64,000 nucleotides of DNA from Schistocerca nitens (taxonomy: Eukaryota > Arthropoda > Insecta > Orthoptera > Acrididae), in assembly GCF_023898315.1 (NCBI RefSeq), contig NC_064616.1, positions 535,203,102 through 535,267,101 of the forward strand. Direction: 5' to 3'. Position 1 is the stretch's first letter. Each line of letters opens with the position of its first letter. The notes beneath the pieces are model-generated. The model ran no database searches. It had not been told where the DNA came from and was given only the letters and a program-made list of their open reading frames with translations. Both the position numbers and the translations under genes were made by a program. Shown piece by piece: positions 20,980 to 31,682 of the stretch.

Positions 20980-23515
20980 CTACATCTACATCCATACTAG
21001 GCAAGCCACCTGACTGCGTGTGGAGGAGATTACCTTGAGTACCTCTATCGGTTCTCCCTTCTATTCCAGTCTCGTATTGTTCGTGGAAAGAAGGATTGTC
21101 GGTATGCCTCTGTGTGGGCTCCAATCTCTCTGATTTTATCCTCATGGTCTCTTCGCGAGATATACGTAGGAGGGAGCAATATACTGCTTGACTCCTCGGT
21201 GAAGGTGTGTTCTCGTAACTTCAACAAAAGCCCGTACCGAGCTACTGAGCGTCTCTCCTGCAGAGTCTTCCACCGGAGTTTATCTATCATCTCCGTAACA
21301 CTTTCGCTATTACTAAATGATCCTGTAACGAACCGCGCTGCTCTCCGTTGGATCTTCTCTATCTCTTCTATCAACCCTATCTGGTACGGATCCCACACTG
21401 CCGAGCAGTATTCAAGCAGTGGGCAAACAAGTGTACTGTAACCTACTTCCTTTGTTTTCGGATTGCATTTCCTTAGGATTCTTCCAATGAGTCTCAGTCT
21501 GGCATCTGCTTTACCGACGATCACCTAATATGATCGTTCCATTTTAAATCACTCCTAATGCGTACTCCCAGATAATTTATGCAATTAACTGCTTCCAGTT
21601 GCTGACCTGCTATATTGTAGATAAATGACAAAGAATCTTTCTTTCTCTGTATTCGCAGCACATTACTCTTGTCTACATTGAGATTCAATTGCCATTCCCT
21701 GCACCATGCGTCAATTCGCTGCAGATCCTCCTGCATTTCAGTACAATTTTCCATTGTTACAACCTCTCGATACACCACAGCATCATCTGCAAAAAGCCTC
21801 AGTGAACTTTCGATGTCATCCAAAAGGTCATTTATGTATATTGTGAATAGCAACGGTCCTATGACACTCCCCTGCGGCACACCTGAAATCACTCTTACTT
21901 CGGAAGACTTCTCTCAATTGAGAATGACATGCTGCGTTCTGTTATCTAGGAACTCTTCAACCCAATCACACAATTGGTCTGATAGTCCATATGCTCTTGC
22001 TTTGTTCATTAAACGACTGTGGGGAACTGTATCGAACGCCTTGCGGAAGTCAAGAAACACGGCATCTACCTGTGACCCCGTGTCTATAGCCCTCTGAGTC
22101 TCGTGGACGAATAGCGCGAGCTGGGTTTCACACGATCGTCTTTTTCGAAACCCATGCTGATTCCTACAGATAAGATTTCTAGTCTCCAGAAAAGTCATTA
22201 TACTCTAACATAATACGTGTTCCAAAATTCTACAACTGATCGACGTTAGAGATATAGGTCCATAGTTCTGCACATCTGTTCGACGTCCCTTCTTAAAAAC
22301 GGGGATGACCTGTGCCCTTTTCCAATCCTTTGGAATCCTACGCTCTTCTAGAGACCTACGGTACACCGCTGCAAGAAGGGTGCAAGTTCCTTCGCGTACT
22401 CTGTGTAAAATCGAACTGGTATCCGATCAGGTCCAGCGGCCTTTCCTCTTTTGAGCGATTTTAATTGTTTCTCTATCCCTCTGTCGTCTATTTCGATATC
22501 TACCATTTTGTCATCTGTGCGACAATCTAGAGAAGGAACTACAGTGCAGTCTTCCTCTGTGAAACAGCTTTGGAAAAAGACATTTAGTATTTCGGCCTTT
22601 AGTCTGTCATCCTCTATTTCAGTACCATTTTGGTCACAGAGTGTCTGGACATTTTGTTTTGATCCACCTACCGCTTTGACATAAGACCAAAATTTTTTAG
22701 GATTTTCTGCCAAGTCAGTACATAGAACTTTACTTTCGAATTCATTGAACGCCTATCGCATAGCCCTCCTGACACTACATTTCGCTGCGCGTAATTTTTG
22801 TTTGTCTGCAAGGTTTTGGCTATATTTATGTTTGCTGTGAAGTTCCCTTTGCTTCCGCAGCAGTTTCCTAACTCGGTTGTTGTACCACGGTGGCTCTTTT
22901 CCATCTCTTACGATCTTGCTTGGCACATACTCATCTAATGCATGTTGTACGATGGTTTTGAACTTTGTCCACTGATCGTCGACACTATCTGTACTTGAGA
23001 CAAAACTTTTGTGATGAGCCGTCAAGTACTCTGAAATCTACTTTTTGACACTTTTGTTAAACAGAAAAATCTTCCTACCTTTTATAATATTTCTATTTAC
23101 GGCTGAAATCATCGATGCAGTAACCGCTTTTTGATCGCTGATTCCCTGTTCCCTGTTTCAAATAGTTCGGGTCTGTTTGTCACCAGAAGGTCTAATATGT
23201 TATCGCCACGAGTCGCTTCCCTGTTTAACTGCTGAAGGTAGTTTTCAGATAAAGCACTTAACAAAATTTAACTAGATTCTTTGTCCCTGCCACCCGTTAT
23301 GAACATTTGAGTCTCCCACTCTATATCCGGCAAATTAAAATCTCCACCCAGAACTATAACATGGTGGGGAAATCTACTCGAAATATTTTCCAAATTTTCC
23401 TTCAGGTGCTCTGCTACAACAGCTGCTGAGGCAGGGGGCCTATAGAGACATCCAATTATCGTGTTTGAGCCTGCTCTAACCGTGACCTTCACCCAAATTA
23501 TTTCACACTTCGGAT
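20980..23515 (-). mobile_element. LINE, 2.5 kb, 5'-truncated in the endonuclease
   Basis: Minus-strand CR1/jockey-type non-LTR retrotransposon. The right end (23515) starts inside the AP-endonuclease; the left end is the 3' tail with GATGTA-like repeats (catctacatctacatcc on the plus strand at 20980-20996). It would be copied by target-primed reverse transcription. It lies next to Harbinger-derived sequence and apparently within a split Tigger. Confidence 0.9.
21045..23492 (-). pseudogene. LINE endonuclease-reverse transcriptase, frame-broken
   Basis: In coding order: endonuclease C-terminal part with GGDFNLPDIEW (from 23492); linker to RT (22753-23025); thumb/fingers with SLKRGKAAGPDRIPV (22348-22713); HGFRKRRSCETQL and motif A FLDFRKAFDTVPHSRL (21914-22198); motif B GVPQGSVIGPLLF and the catalytic box LFADDAVVY (21521-21892), both intact; C-terminal domain with VGYSTLVCPLLEYCSAVWD and RRAARFV (21045-21524). 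The pieces lie in three frames, so at least two frameshifts and two stops separate them. The key catalytic aspartates are kept, so decay is moderate. The endonuclease start and any ORF1 are missing. Confidence 0.9.
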
Positions 23516-23582
23516 CTTATCAATTTACGTCAGTGTCAGCTGACTAGCAGCACCTAGGTGATAACATGATGTTGAACAAGAT

Positions 23583-23950
23583 TTCTGTGTCCCTAACACT
23601 TAACGAAAAGATTAAGGTAATCGAGGTGAATGAGAAAGGCAGACTCTTTGAGCGCGAAATAATGTTGCGTTTCAAATGCGGTTTAACATCAATTTAAGAA
23701 AGGAAAATAAGATATTGGATGAACGGATGAAAGGGAACGAGCAAATGAAAATAAAGGCGAAGAAGATGTGGAAAGAAGAAATCAAAGAGATAGTGTGGGA
23801 ACGGTTAGTAAGAGCGCGGGAAAAACCTTACCTTTGTTTCGACCCATGTTGCAGAGTGAGACCCTGAAAGTCGCTAAAGAGCTAGGAAATAAGAATTTTA
23901 AGGCATTCTGACGACTGCTCGACAGTGTCGAAGCTAGGCACAACATCGTG
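23583..23950 (+). pseudogene. pogo/Tigger transposase N-terminal remnant
   Basis: Piecewise translation gives SLTLNEKIKVIEVNEKG (the CENP-B N-terminal helix-turn-helix start), then LRFKCGLTSI, then in another frame MLQSETLKVAKELGNKNFKAF and DSVEARHNIVWNF. The last two match the second, Tc5/CENP-B-type DNA-binding domain (normally LQEKALEIAKELG...FKASNGWL..F..RHNI). Several frameshifts and stops. The catalytic DDE region is not seen downstream. It continues what begins at 19028. Confidence 0.7.
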
Positions 23951-23961
23951 TGGAACTTTCA

Positions 23962-24081
23962 AAAATGGTTCAAGTGGCTCTGAGCACTATGGGACTTAAC
24001 ATCTATGGTCATCAGTCCCCTAGAACTTAGAACTACTTAAACCTAACTAACCTAAGGACAGCACACAACACCCAGTCATCA
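23962..24081 (-). mobile_element. SINE family 3, 5'-truncated, minus strand
   Basis: The tail and part of the body up to acaacacccagtcatcat; the tRNA-like head is missing. Direct repeats tggaactttca (23951-23961) and tggaattttca (24082-24092) differ at one base, so truncation happened at insertion. Confidence 0.85.
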
Positions 24082-24092
24082 TGGAATTTTCA

Positions 24093-24935
24093 CAATGCTC
24101 TAATATAATAACTTTGTTTTGCTATGTTATTTGTACTTTGAAACCGTGTTTCTATTTATACTATACGTCCTTTGCACTGATCAGTCTCTAGACACCATCT
24201 TTGTTTACGAAGTGTTAGTTTATACGTGATGTACTTCGACAGAGAAAGGAGCCGCTGATCCCTGGAGGTATTCTGTTTTAGTTATTTTGTTTCCAAACTT
24301 ATATCCACGTCCAATTTATAGTCAAAGGCTTCCACACGGCCATTTTCTGACATGGTGTTTTAATTTTTTTACTAGTCAGTGCAACAGTCGAAACAAAAGA
24401 CCGACATGCCATATTAATACAAATAAATGCGCCTGATAATCAACGTTTAAACATTTGAAACGCATTGTGGAAACAAAGAGTAAATGGATCAGTAAACTTC
24501 TTGTTGCATTCGATATCAATTCCAGTCGCACTGTAGCCTAAGCTAAATGTTTGGATTAACAGAAATATGATTTTATGCGAATATAAAAGAAAATTTAAGT
24601 TATGTTTGCCACTTACAACGTCCTGGTACAGGCTCTCCCTGATGTGAGTAACCTGTAAAGAAAAATAAACCCAGTGACAGTCTTTATCTGTTAGTTGTAA
24701 TCATTACTGCTACATAAAGTAGTGAAAAAGTACGAATAATGATAAGAAACTACACATATGAAAAAAACATCATGGATTTCACTGGGAATCACTTAAACGA
24801 TCATCGTTCAGCCTGTATCGCAGTTCATTAAATCACCTTAGACACCATCTAGTCAAAAATATCAAGACAAATAATAGTGGATATTAATATGGGGGAACAC
24901 CACATCGCTTTTACGACGGCTTAAACTCACTGGGG
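24093..24935. other. No gene recognised, AT-rich
   Basis: Could be the remaining Tigger 3' part, but no coding motif supports that. Confidence 0.45.
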
Positions 24936-24939
24936 GTCA

Positions 24940-25185
24940 CTCTTATTTAGGTGTCCGAATGCCTGTGGGGGAACAGCACCCCCATTCTTCCTCAAGAACT
25001 GAGATCAGAGCAAGTAACATTGTGATGTTGGACACTCGTGTCTGGAACGGAGTTGACATACTGACTCATTCCAAAGGTGTTCAATTAGGTTCAGGTAGGA
25101 ACCCTGAGAAGACCAGTCCATTTCCAAAAATGTTATTGTCCACAGGCCACTGCATCACAGATACTGCATACGAGGGGATGCGTTG
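24940..25185 (-). pseudogene. Tc1-like transposase C-terminal remnant (older host)
   Basis: Minus-strand translation around 25060-25125 gives MDWSSQGSYLNLIEHLWNE, a slightly decayed form of the Tc1 catalytic block MDWP.QSPDLNPIEHLWNE. The catalytic Glu is kept. Sequence after the SINE (25410-25460, attgtctccaaacggta) looks like the same element continuing, so this copy was hit first by the SINE at 25199 and also by the Tc1 at 25467. Confidence 0.7.
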
Positions 25186-25198
25186 TTATATTGATACA

Positions 25199-25396
25199 AA
25201 TGGTTCAAATGGCTCTGAGCTCTATGGGACTCAACATCTGAGGTCATCAGTCCCCTAGAACTTAGAACTACTTAAACCTAACTAACCTAAGGACATCACA
25301 CACATCCATGCCCGAGGCAGGATTCGAACCTGCGACCGTAGCGGTCACGCGGTTCCAGACTGCAGCGCCTAGAACAGCACGGCCACACCGGCCGGC
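25199..25396 (-). mobile_element. SINE family 1, minus strand, 13 bp duplication
   Basis: Full reverse copy. Direct repeats ttatattgataca (25186-25198) and ttatactgataca (25397-25409), one mismatch. Confidence 0.93.
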
Positions 25397-25466
25397 TTAT
25401 ACTGATACATTCATTGTCTCCAAACGGTATCTGTATATACAAAAAGTTTTACATGCCACTAATATA

Positions 25467-26890
25467 CACTCCTGGAAATGGAAAAAAGAACACATTGACA
25501 CCGGTGTGTCAGACCCACCATACTTGCTCCGGACACTGCGAGAGGGCTGTACAAGCAATGATCACACGCACGGCACAGCGGACACACCAGGAACCGCGGT
25601 GTTGGCCGTCGAATGGCGCTAGCTGCGCAGCATTTGTGCACCGCCGCCGTCAGTGTCAGCCAGTTTGCCATGGCATACGGAGCTCCATCGCAGTCTTTAA
25701 CACTGGTAGCATGCCGCGACAGCGTGGACGTGAACCGTATGTGCAGTTGACGGACTTTGAGCGAGGGCGTATAGTGGGCATGCGGGAGGCCGGGTGGACG
25801 TACCGCCGAATTGCTCAACACGTGGGGCGTGAGGTCTCCACAGTACATCGATGTTGTCGCCAGTGGTCGGCGGAAGCTGCACGTGCCAGTCGACCTGGGA
25901 CCGGACCGCAGCGACTCACACGGATGCACGCCAAGACCGTAGGATCCTACGCAGTGCCGTAGGGGACCGCACCGCCACTTCCCAGCAAATTAGGGACACT
26001 GTTGCTCCTGGGGTATCGGCGAGGACCATTCGCAACCGTCTCCATGAAGCTGGGCTACGGTCCCGCACACCGTTAGGCCGTCTTCCGCTCACGCCCCAAC
26101 ATCGTGCAGCCCGCCTCCAGTGGTGTCGCGACAGGCGTGAATGGAGGGACGAATGGAGACGTGTCGTCTTCAGCGATGAGAGTCGCTTCTGCCTTGGTGC
26201 CGATGATGGTCGTATGCGTGTTTGGCGCCGTGCAGGTGAGCGCCACAATCAGGACTGCATACGACCGAGGCACACAGGGCCAACACCCGGCATCATGGAG
26301 TGGGGAGCGATCTCCTACACTGGCCGTACACCACTGGTGATCGTCGAGGGGACACTGAATAGTGCACGGTACATCCAAACCGTCATCGAACCCATCGTTC
26401 TACCATTCCTAGACCGGCAAGGGAACTTGCTGTTCCAACAGGACAATGCACGTCCGCATGTATCCCGTGCCACCCAACGTGCTCTAGAAGGTGTAAGTCA
26501 ACTACCCTGGCCAGCAAGATCTCCGGATCTGTCCCCCATTGAGCATGTTTGGGACTGGATGAAGCGTCGTCTCACGCGGTCTGCACGTCCAGCACGAACG
26601 CTGGTCCAACTGAGGCGCCAGGTGGAAATGGCATGGCAAGCCGTTCCACAGGACTACATCCAGCATCTCTACGATCGTCTCCATGGGAGAATAGCAGCCT
26701 GCATTGCTGCGAAAGGTGGATATACACTGTACTAGTGCCGACGTTGTGCATGCTCTGTTGCCTGTGTCTATGTGCCTGTGGTTCTGTCAGTGTGATCATG
26801 TGATGTATCTGACCCCAGGAATGTGTCAATAAAGTTTCCCCTTCCTGGGACAATGAATTCACGGTGTTCTTATTTCAATTTCCAGGAGTG
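25467..26890 (+). mobile_element. Tc1-like transposon, complete ends, 1.42 kb
   Basis: The left TIR, cactcctggaaatggaaaaa at 25467, is mirrored at the right end by ttatttcaatttccaggagtg ending 26890; about 24 of 28 bp match. TATA lies directly outside both ends, as expected for a TA target. It is the best preserved DNA transposon in the window, containing one nearly intact transposase and a poly(A) signal, aataaa, at 26829. Confidence 0.95.
25711..26735 (+). CDS. Tc1-like transposase, one frameshift, DD32E spacing
   Basis: Start at ATG 25711 (MPRQRGREPYVQLTDFERG), the first Met before the helix-turn-helix domain (MREAGWTYRRIAQHVGREV). The second DNA-binding half and catalytic core run from about 25920 in another frame (QDRRILRSAVGDRTATSQQI). 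So one small indel lies near 25905-25930, and the first frame ends at 25964. The first catalytic Asp is in FSDESRFCL (26175-26177). The second is in QQDNARPH (26442-26444). Glu is in SPIEHVW (26541-26543). I count 32 residues between the last two, two fewer than the canonical 34. The C-terminus ends GGYTLY at 26735. Total about 340 residues, normal for Tc1. It cuts and pastes DNA at TA in the nucleus; this copy needs the indel explained before it could be active. Confidence 0.92.
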
Positions 26891-26892
26891 TA

Positions 26893-27749
26893 TATAGCAT
26901 ATACAATGTTTATGGCAGTAGTACCATTTTACACTCAACACAAGGGCCACGGAACAGTTCCCCATCAAATAGCAATAAGGCCAGTATGTACCATCAGCTA
27001 CACCTCTAAAAATAATAATTAGCTACAAAGAAACAACTCTAACCGTAAGAAAAGACAGGTTTTAGTTATGAATCGTATACATTCTTCTGCTTTTAATTAC
27101 AATAATTATTTTGGTTATTTCAGGTAAAATTCTAACTGACGGAGAATGAAGAGAGATAAAGTACATAAGCAAATGAGTAATTAAAATGTGTCAGGACTGG
27201 CCTGTAAGGTCACCCGATTGAACACAAGTAGATTTCTTTTTGTTGAGATGTTTAAAGAACTGTGTTTATGTCACTCACAACCCCAAATTAGTTCATACAG
27301 GACATCAAGAAATATTGTTGCTCCGTGAAACTAAAAACTTTACATCTCATTTGCAAGTCGTTTAGAAGGTGCTATGAGTTGTGCATGCAGGAAATAGGCA
27401 CTCGTCCGAACATATCATTTATATAGCTATTCCGTCAACAGAACAGCTATCTGAACAAGCCAGTTATGTGCTGAATGTTGGATCCATATCTAAAATTTTG
27501 GACATTTCTAACTCCATAACTAAAATGGATAGAAATCTGATTTAAATGCACTTTTACACAGTTGGATTAAATCTATCAACTGCATGATACAAAAATTATC
27601 TTCTATTTAAGGAAATATATATTCATTCCTTTAGCTCTCTGGAATTAACTAAATACACTTTCTTCATAGCTCCATAGTAAGAGCAACTTTCCTTCATTTC
27701 ATTTATTTGTAAGGTACAGAGAAAAACATCTCATCTGAAATAGCCTACA
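26893..27749. other. No gene recognised; perhaps more of the older Tc1
   Basis: AT-rich. The first 100 bp may continue the Tc1 seen at 24940-25460; the rest is unassigned. Confidence 0.4.
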
Positions 27750-28331
27750 TACACTGAATCACGAAAGAAATTGGTATAGTTATGAGTATTCAAATACAGA
27801 GATATGTAAACAGGCAAAATAGATGGTGGAGGCTCCTTAATGGTGTGGGGCATGTGCAGTTCGAGTGACTGGGACCCCTGATACGCCTAGATACGAATCT
27901 GGCAGGCGACACGTACGTAAACATCCTGTCTGATCACCTGCATCCATTCATGTCCATTGAGCATTCCGACGGACTTGGGCAAGTCCAGCAGGACAACGCG
28001 ACACCCCTGACGTCCAGAATTGCTACATATTGGCTCGAGTAACACTCTTCTCAGTTTAAACATTTCCGCTGGCCACCAAACTTCTCTGGCATGAACATTA
28101 TTGAGCATATCTAGGATGCCTTATAACGTGCTGTTCAGAAGATATCTCCACCCCCTTCTACTCTTACGAATTTATGGGCAACCCTGCAGGATTCATGGTG
28201 TCAGTTCCCTCCAGCATTACTTCAGACAATAGTCGAGTCCATGCCACGTCTTGTTGAGTCACTTCTGCGTGCTCGTGGGGGTCCTACACGATATTAGGCA
28301 GATGTACCATTTTCTTTGGTTCTTCAGTGTA
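27750..28331 (+). mobile_element. Tc1-like transposon, internally deleted
   Basis: The left TIR tacactgaatcacgaaagaa (27750) and the right end ctttggttcttcagtgta (to 28331) are inverted copies. Length is 582 bp against about 1.3 kb expected. After about 90 bp the sequence jumps into the C-terminal transposase. Confidence 0.82.
27840..28300 (+). pseudogene. Tc1-like transposase C-terminal half
   Basis: Piecewise reading gives GGGSLMVWGM, DTYVNILSDHLHPFM, VQQDNATPLTSRIATYWL (second catalytic Asp), HFRWPPNFSGMNIIEHI (catalytic Glu) and VESMPRRVESLLRARGGPT. Frameshifts occur within each 100 bp or so. The first Asp is in the deleted part. Confidence 0.8.
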
Positions 28332-28768
28332 TTATATTTGTGCTCTTCAGTGTAATTCGTCGTTTCTTATGGCAGACTGTGATTAAGGTACTACGCTCAA
28401 GGCGCTAATGGTTTAACACGAGTCAGTTCTAGCTATCCCGTCGGAACAATGCCAGCACGATCACTGAGCTAAGTAAGGTGTTTTTGTACCACACTGTAAA
28501 AAAAAAGTATTAATAAAGCAAACAAGAGGGTAATAAACCCTTGAGCTGATATTCTGAGACAACATAATCCTAATTATTTAATCTCTGTATATCACCAGAT
28601 CTCTGTGTATCACCAGATCAGTGAATATACCAACCTCCCACGGCTTCAAATGAAGTGTTGATATAGTGATTTATTCATCACGAGAATGAACATTCAGTGT
28701 TAGACATAAGCATCACGTCAACACTTATGTCATTAAAGGTAGTCTACTGGGGAAGAAATCGGGTGCAT
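28332..28768. other. No gene recognised
   Basis: Unassigned; includes a short duplicated phrase (atctctgtatatcaccag / atctctgtgtatcaccag) near 28580-28615. Confidence 0.5.
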
Positions 28769-28782
28769 CATAGAAGAAGAAC

Positions 28783-29022
28783 ACCGAGCGAGGTGGCGCA
28801 GTGGTTAGCACACTGGACTCGCATTCGGGAGGACGACGGTTCAATCCCGCGTCCGGCCATCCTGATTTAGGTTTTCCGTGATTTCCCTAAATCGCTCCAG
28901 GCAAATGCTGGGATGGTTCCTCTGAAAGGGCACGGCCGACTTCCTTCCCTGTCCTTCCCTAATCCGATGAGACCGATGAACTCGCTGTTTGGTCTCTTCC
29001 CCCAAAAAACCAACCAACCAAC
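28783..29022 (+). mobile_element. SINE family 2, 14 bp target duplication
   Basis: From acc gagcgaggtggcgcagtg to ccaaccaaccaac. The perfect direct repeat catagaagaagaac lies at 28769-28782 and 29023-29036. It is a recent insertion. Confidence 0.95.
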
Positions 29023-29036
29023 CATAGAAGAAGAAC

Positions 29037-30144
29037 CAATCGCAGAATACGTTATATGTTAAAAATTCTACAGAATACACGAATCTGGATGCAGTGCATG
29101 CGTATTTAGTGCCTTAACCACTGTGCCCCTCCGCTCATCACAGTAAAGTAGTGAATAAACGATGGCCTACTGTTTAGAACTCAAGGAAGTAGAGGGGCAA
29201 ACAAGATCTACTAAATTCCTTTCGATCTAGTTCCTTTTCTTATTAGGCGCTCAACGAAGTCTGTATTTATCGGAAATTGGTGTTGAGGTCGGATTTTAGC
29301 ATCTGCTGTTGGTGGAATATTGACGCAATAATTAGCAATCGAGCTGCTATTCTGGGTCTGAGTGTTGACCACTGGGACGGACGGACGGACAGACCGGTGT
29401 TCTTGCGAGTGCATAAATAGTGAGCAGTACGAAGAGTGTGTTCGTAGTACCGGTAATGAAAACCTTATCAAAAATGAAGTGCCCTTAACAGACGAAAGCT
29501 GCTAATTTCAAAGTTAACGACTGGTATCACGATTAGGGGTCAGTTTGGATTGGTGCAAGTTAAGAGGACATCATAAAAAGTGGATGGATGTGTTCTTATT
29601 GGATAAACCTTAAATATTAGCAGACGGTAAACCTTACGAAACATCATGCACGCTCTAAAGAACAGCATAAGTATACCTGATACAGCTGTCAGAGTTAGCA
29701 TACACGCGGTAAGATGGCAAATCGTAAGATGCTAACCGGAAGAAATCAGATGGTAATCTTGTAATGTGACGAAAGGGACTCCTATTCGCCAACACCGATT
29801 TCGTTGAAATTTGTGTTTTATGCAGAGCACGGCCATAAACGGAAGTGGCAGAAGAGAGAAGTAAAGGCGGTCAAGCGTTTAGAAAAGGAAATGAAGCATT
29901 TTTGGTGCAGGTCAGGCGAGGTATGAGCCATTTACGTAGCGTACTTTCCAAGCAGTAGATCGCACAGCGCAAATAGTACAGAACGGTAATACAGGGGTCC
30001 TTGGATCGTATCCTGATTTGGAAACTTTTTCTGTTCAATTTTTACTTTACTTTCACTGAAAATAAACTGAAATAATACATATATACTGTATTTGCTAACA
30101 TATCTGTAAGAAGCATGAAAAGAAAATGCAAAATAAGATTTCGG
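29037..30144. other. No gene recognised; possible old SINE fragment
   Basis: Near 29100-29150 gccttaaccactgtgcccct resembles a degraded family 2 head on the minus strand. A short (GGAC)n run lies near 29372. The frame 29211-29471 has no domain. Confidence 0.45.
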
Positions 30145-30157
30145 TTTGCAAATAATT

Positions 30158-30356
30158 AGCCGGCCGCTGGTGGCCGAGCGGTTCTGGCGCTACAGCCTGG
30201 AACCGCGCGACCGCTACGGTCGCAGGTTCGAATCCTGCCTCGGGCATGGATGTGTGTGTTGTCCTTAGGTTAGTTAGGTTTAAGTAGTTCTAAGTTCTAG
30301 GGGACTTATGACCTCAGCAGTTGAGTCCCATAGTGCTCAGAGCCATTTGAACCATT
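30158..30356 (+). mobile_element. SINE family 1, 13 bp target duplication
   Basis: Full copy. The perfect direct repeat tttgcaaataatt lies at 30145-30157 and 30357-30369. Confidence 0.94.
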
Positions 30357-30489
30357 TTTGCAAATAATTTCCAGGAGAGAATTGTACTATAACCGTCAGA
30401 CAAGGACTCTGCAAATAATTTTCGAAGAAGGGATTGTATTCCTAATCAATGTGTGCAGCACTTTCGTTAGTTTCATCCTGATCTTGGAG

Positions 30490-30655
30490 CAGCCCTCGAC
30501 CGCTTCGGTAGCAGGTTCGAATCCTGCCTCGTGCATGGGTGTGTGTGATGTCCTTAGGTTAGTTAGGTTTAAATAGTTCTAAGTTCTAGGGGACTGATGA
30601 CCTCAGAAGTTAAGTCCCATGATGCTCAGAGCCATTTGAACCATTTGAACAGAGC
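30490..30655 (+). mobile_element. SINE family 1, 5'-truncated
   Basis: Starts inside the head (cctcgaccgcttcggtagca, then ggttcgaatcctgcctcg) and has the full tail to gccatttgaaccatttgaac. No clear flanking repeat. Confidence 0.85.
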
Positions 30656-30699
30656 CAGCACCCAGCATTATACTAGAAATAGTAAATAAACTTCCAGAA

Positions 30700-31480
30700 A
30701 TTTTTCCGAAGATGAACCTGAAAAGGTTCAAAAACCGGTTCATGGACTAATAAATAACTATTCATAAAAGTGACTGGTTGCTGCTTTATGCATTTATTTT
30801 CAACAACATCGCATCGGGCCGAATTATTTCGTATTGTAAATAACAAGCTGAGAGTATTGATCGTAGTAGACCCTTTTAGGCCAGTAGCATGTGCGCCACG
30901 TGGAATTTGGTATGTGTTAATCACTGTAGAACTCACTTCTAAATATGTGACGTTTACTCCTTTGAGATTTGCGATGGCACAATCAGTCGCACAGGCGTTT
31001 TCGAACAAATTTATGATGGAGGTAGGCTACGTGGAAAATGTTATTTTCGACAATGGGCCGCATTGGTAGGCAAAGAATAACTGGCCCTTTATTTAAATCC
31101 CGATACCACCCGAGTTGCCGGCCGAAGTGGCCGTGCGGTTAAAGGCGCTGCAGTCTGGAACCGCAAGACCGCTACGGTCGCAGGTTCGAATCCTGCCTCG
31201 GGCATGGATGTTTGTGATGTCCTTAGGTTAGTTAGGTTTAACTAGTTCTAAGTTCTAGGGGACTAATAACCTCAGCAGTTGAGTCCCATAGTGCTCAGAG
31301 CCATTTGAACCACCCGAGTTTGAGCCCAGTGCTAGGAAAGCACTAAGGGCAATTAAGCCGATGGATAGTCGCCAGGACTGATTTCTATCCTTTATTTAAG
31401 GTGAAACTTGAACTGTCAATTACAGTAAGGATCAAGTACCCTGACGAAAAGGGGAACAGATGCCAGGAAGGACTGACAGT
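30700..31480 (+). pseudogene. Ty3/gypsy-like integrase remnant, pierced by a SINE
   Basis: The forward frame 30770-31069 reads LRVLIVVDPFRPVACAPRGIW, YVLITVELTSKYVTFTPLR, then FSNKFMMEVGYVENVIFDNG. This is the catalytic core of a retroviral-type integrase, normally ...D..GPLP.S..G..YI.V..D.FTKY..... and ...SD.G..F. The first Asp (VDPF) and the second (FDNG) are visible; the DDE Glu is not. After the SINE the sequence EFEPSARKALRAIK may be the stretch after the catalytic Glu (NPSERVMR...). No LTR was found. Confidence 0.7.
31117..31308 (+). mobile_element. SINE family 1 in gypsy integrase, 12 bp duplication
   Basis: Class II tRNA-like head. The perfect repeat accacccgagtt lies at 31105-31116 and 31309-31320. 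Confidence 0.95.
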
Positions 31481-31481
31481 T

Positions 31482-31671
31482 GCCAGCCGTTGTGGCCGAG
31501 CGGTTCTAGGCGCTTCATTCTGGAACCGCGCGACCGCTTTGGTCGCAGGTTCGAATCCTGCCCCGGGCGTGGATGTGCGTGATATCCTTAGGTTAGTTAA
31601 GTTTAAGTAGTTGTAAGTTCTAGGGGACTGATGATCTCAGATGTTAAGTCCCATAGTGCTCAGAGCCATTA
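31482..31671 (+). mobile_element. SINE family 1, 11 bp duplication
   Basis: Head gccagccgttgtggccgagc; flanks gactgacagtt (31471-31481) and gactgatagtt (31672-31682), one mismatch. It lies in or just after the gypsy remnant. Confidence 0.92.
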
Positions 31672-31682
31672 GACTGATAGTT

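Noticed and set aside
25851-26735. Host gene for the longest open frame (294 codons)
   Set aside because: It has DDE catalytic blocks and lies between transposon inverted repeats with TA at both ends.
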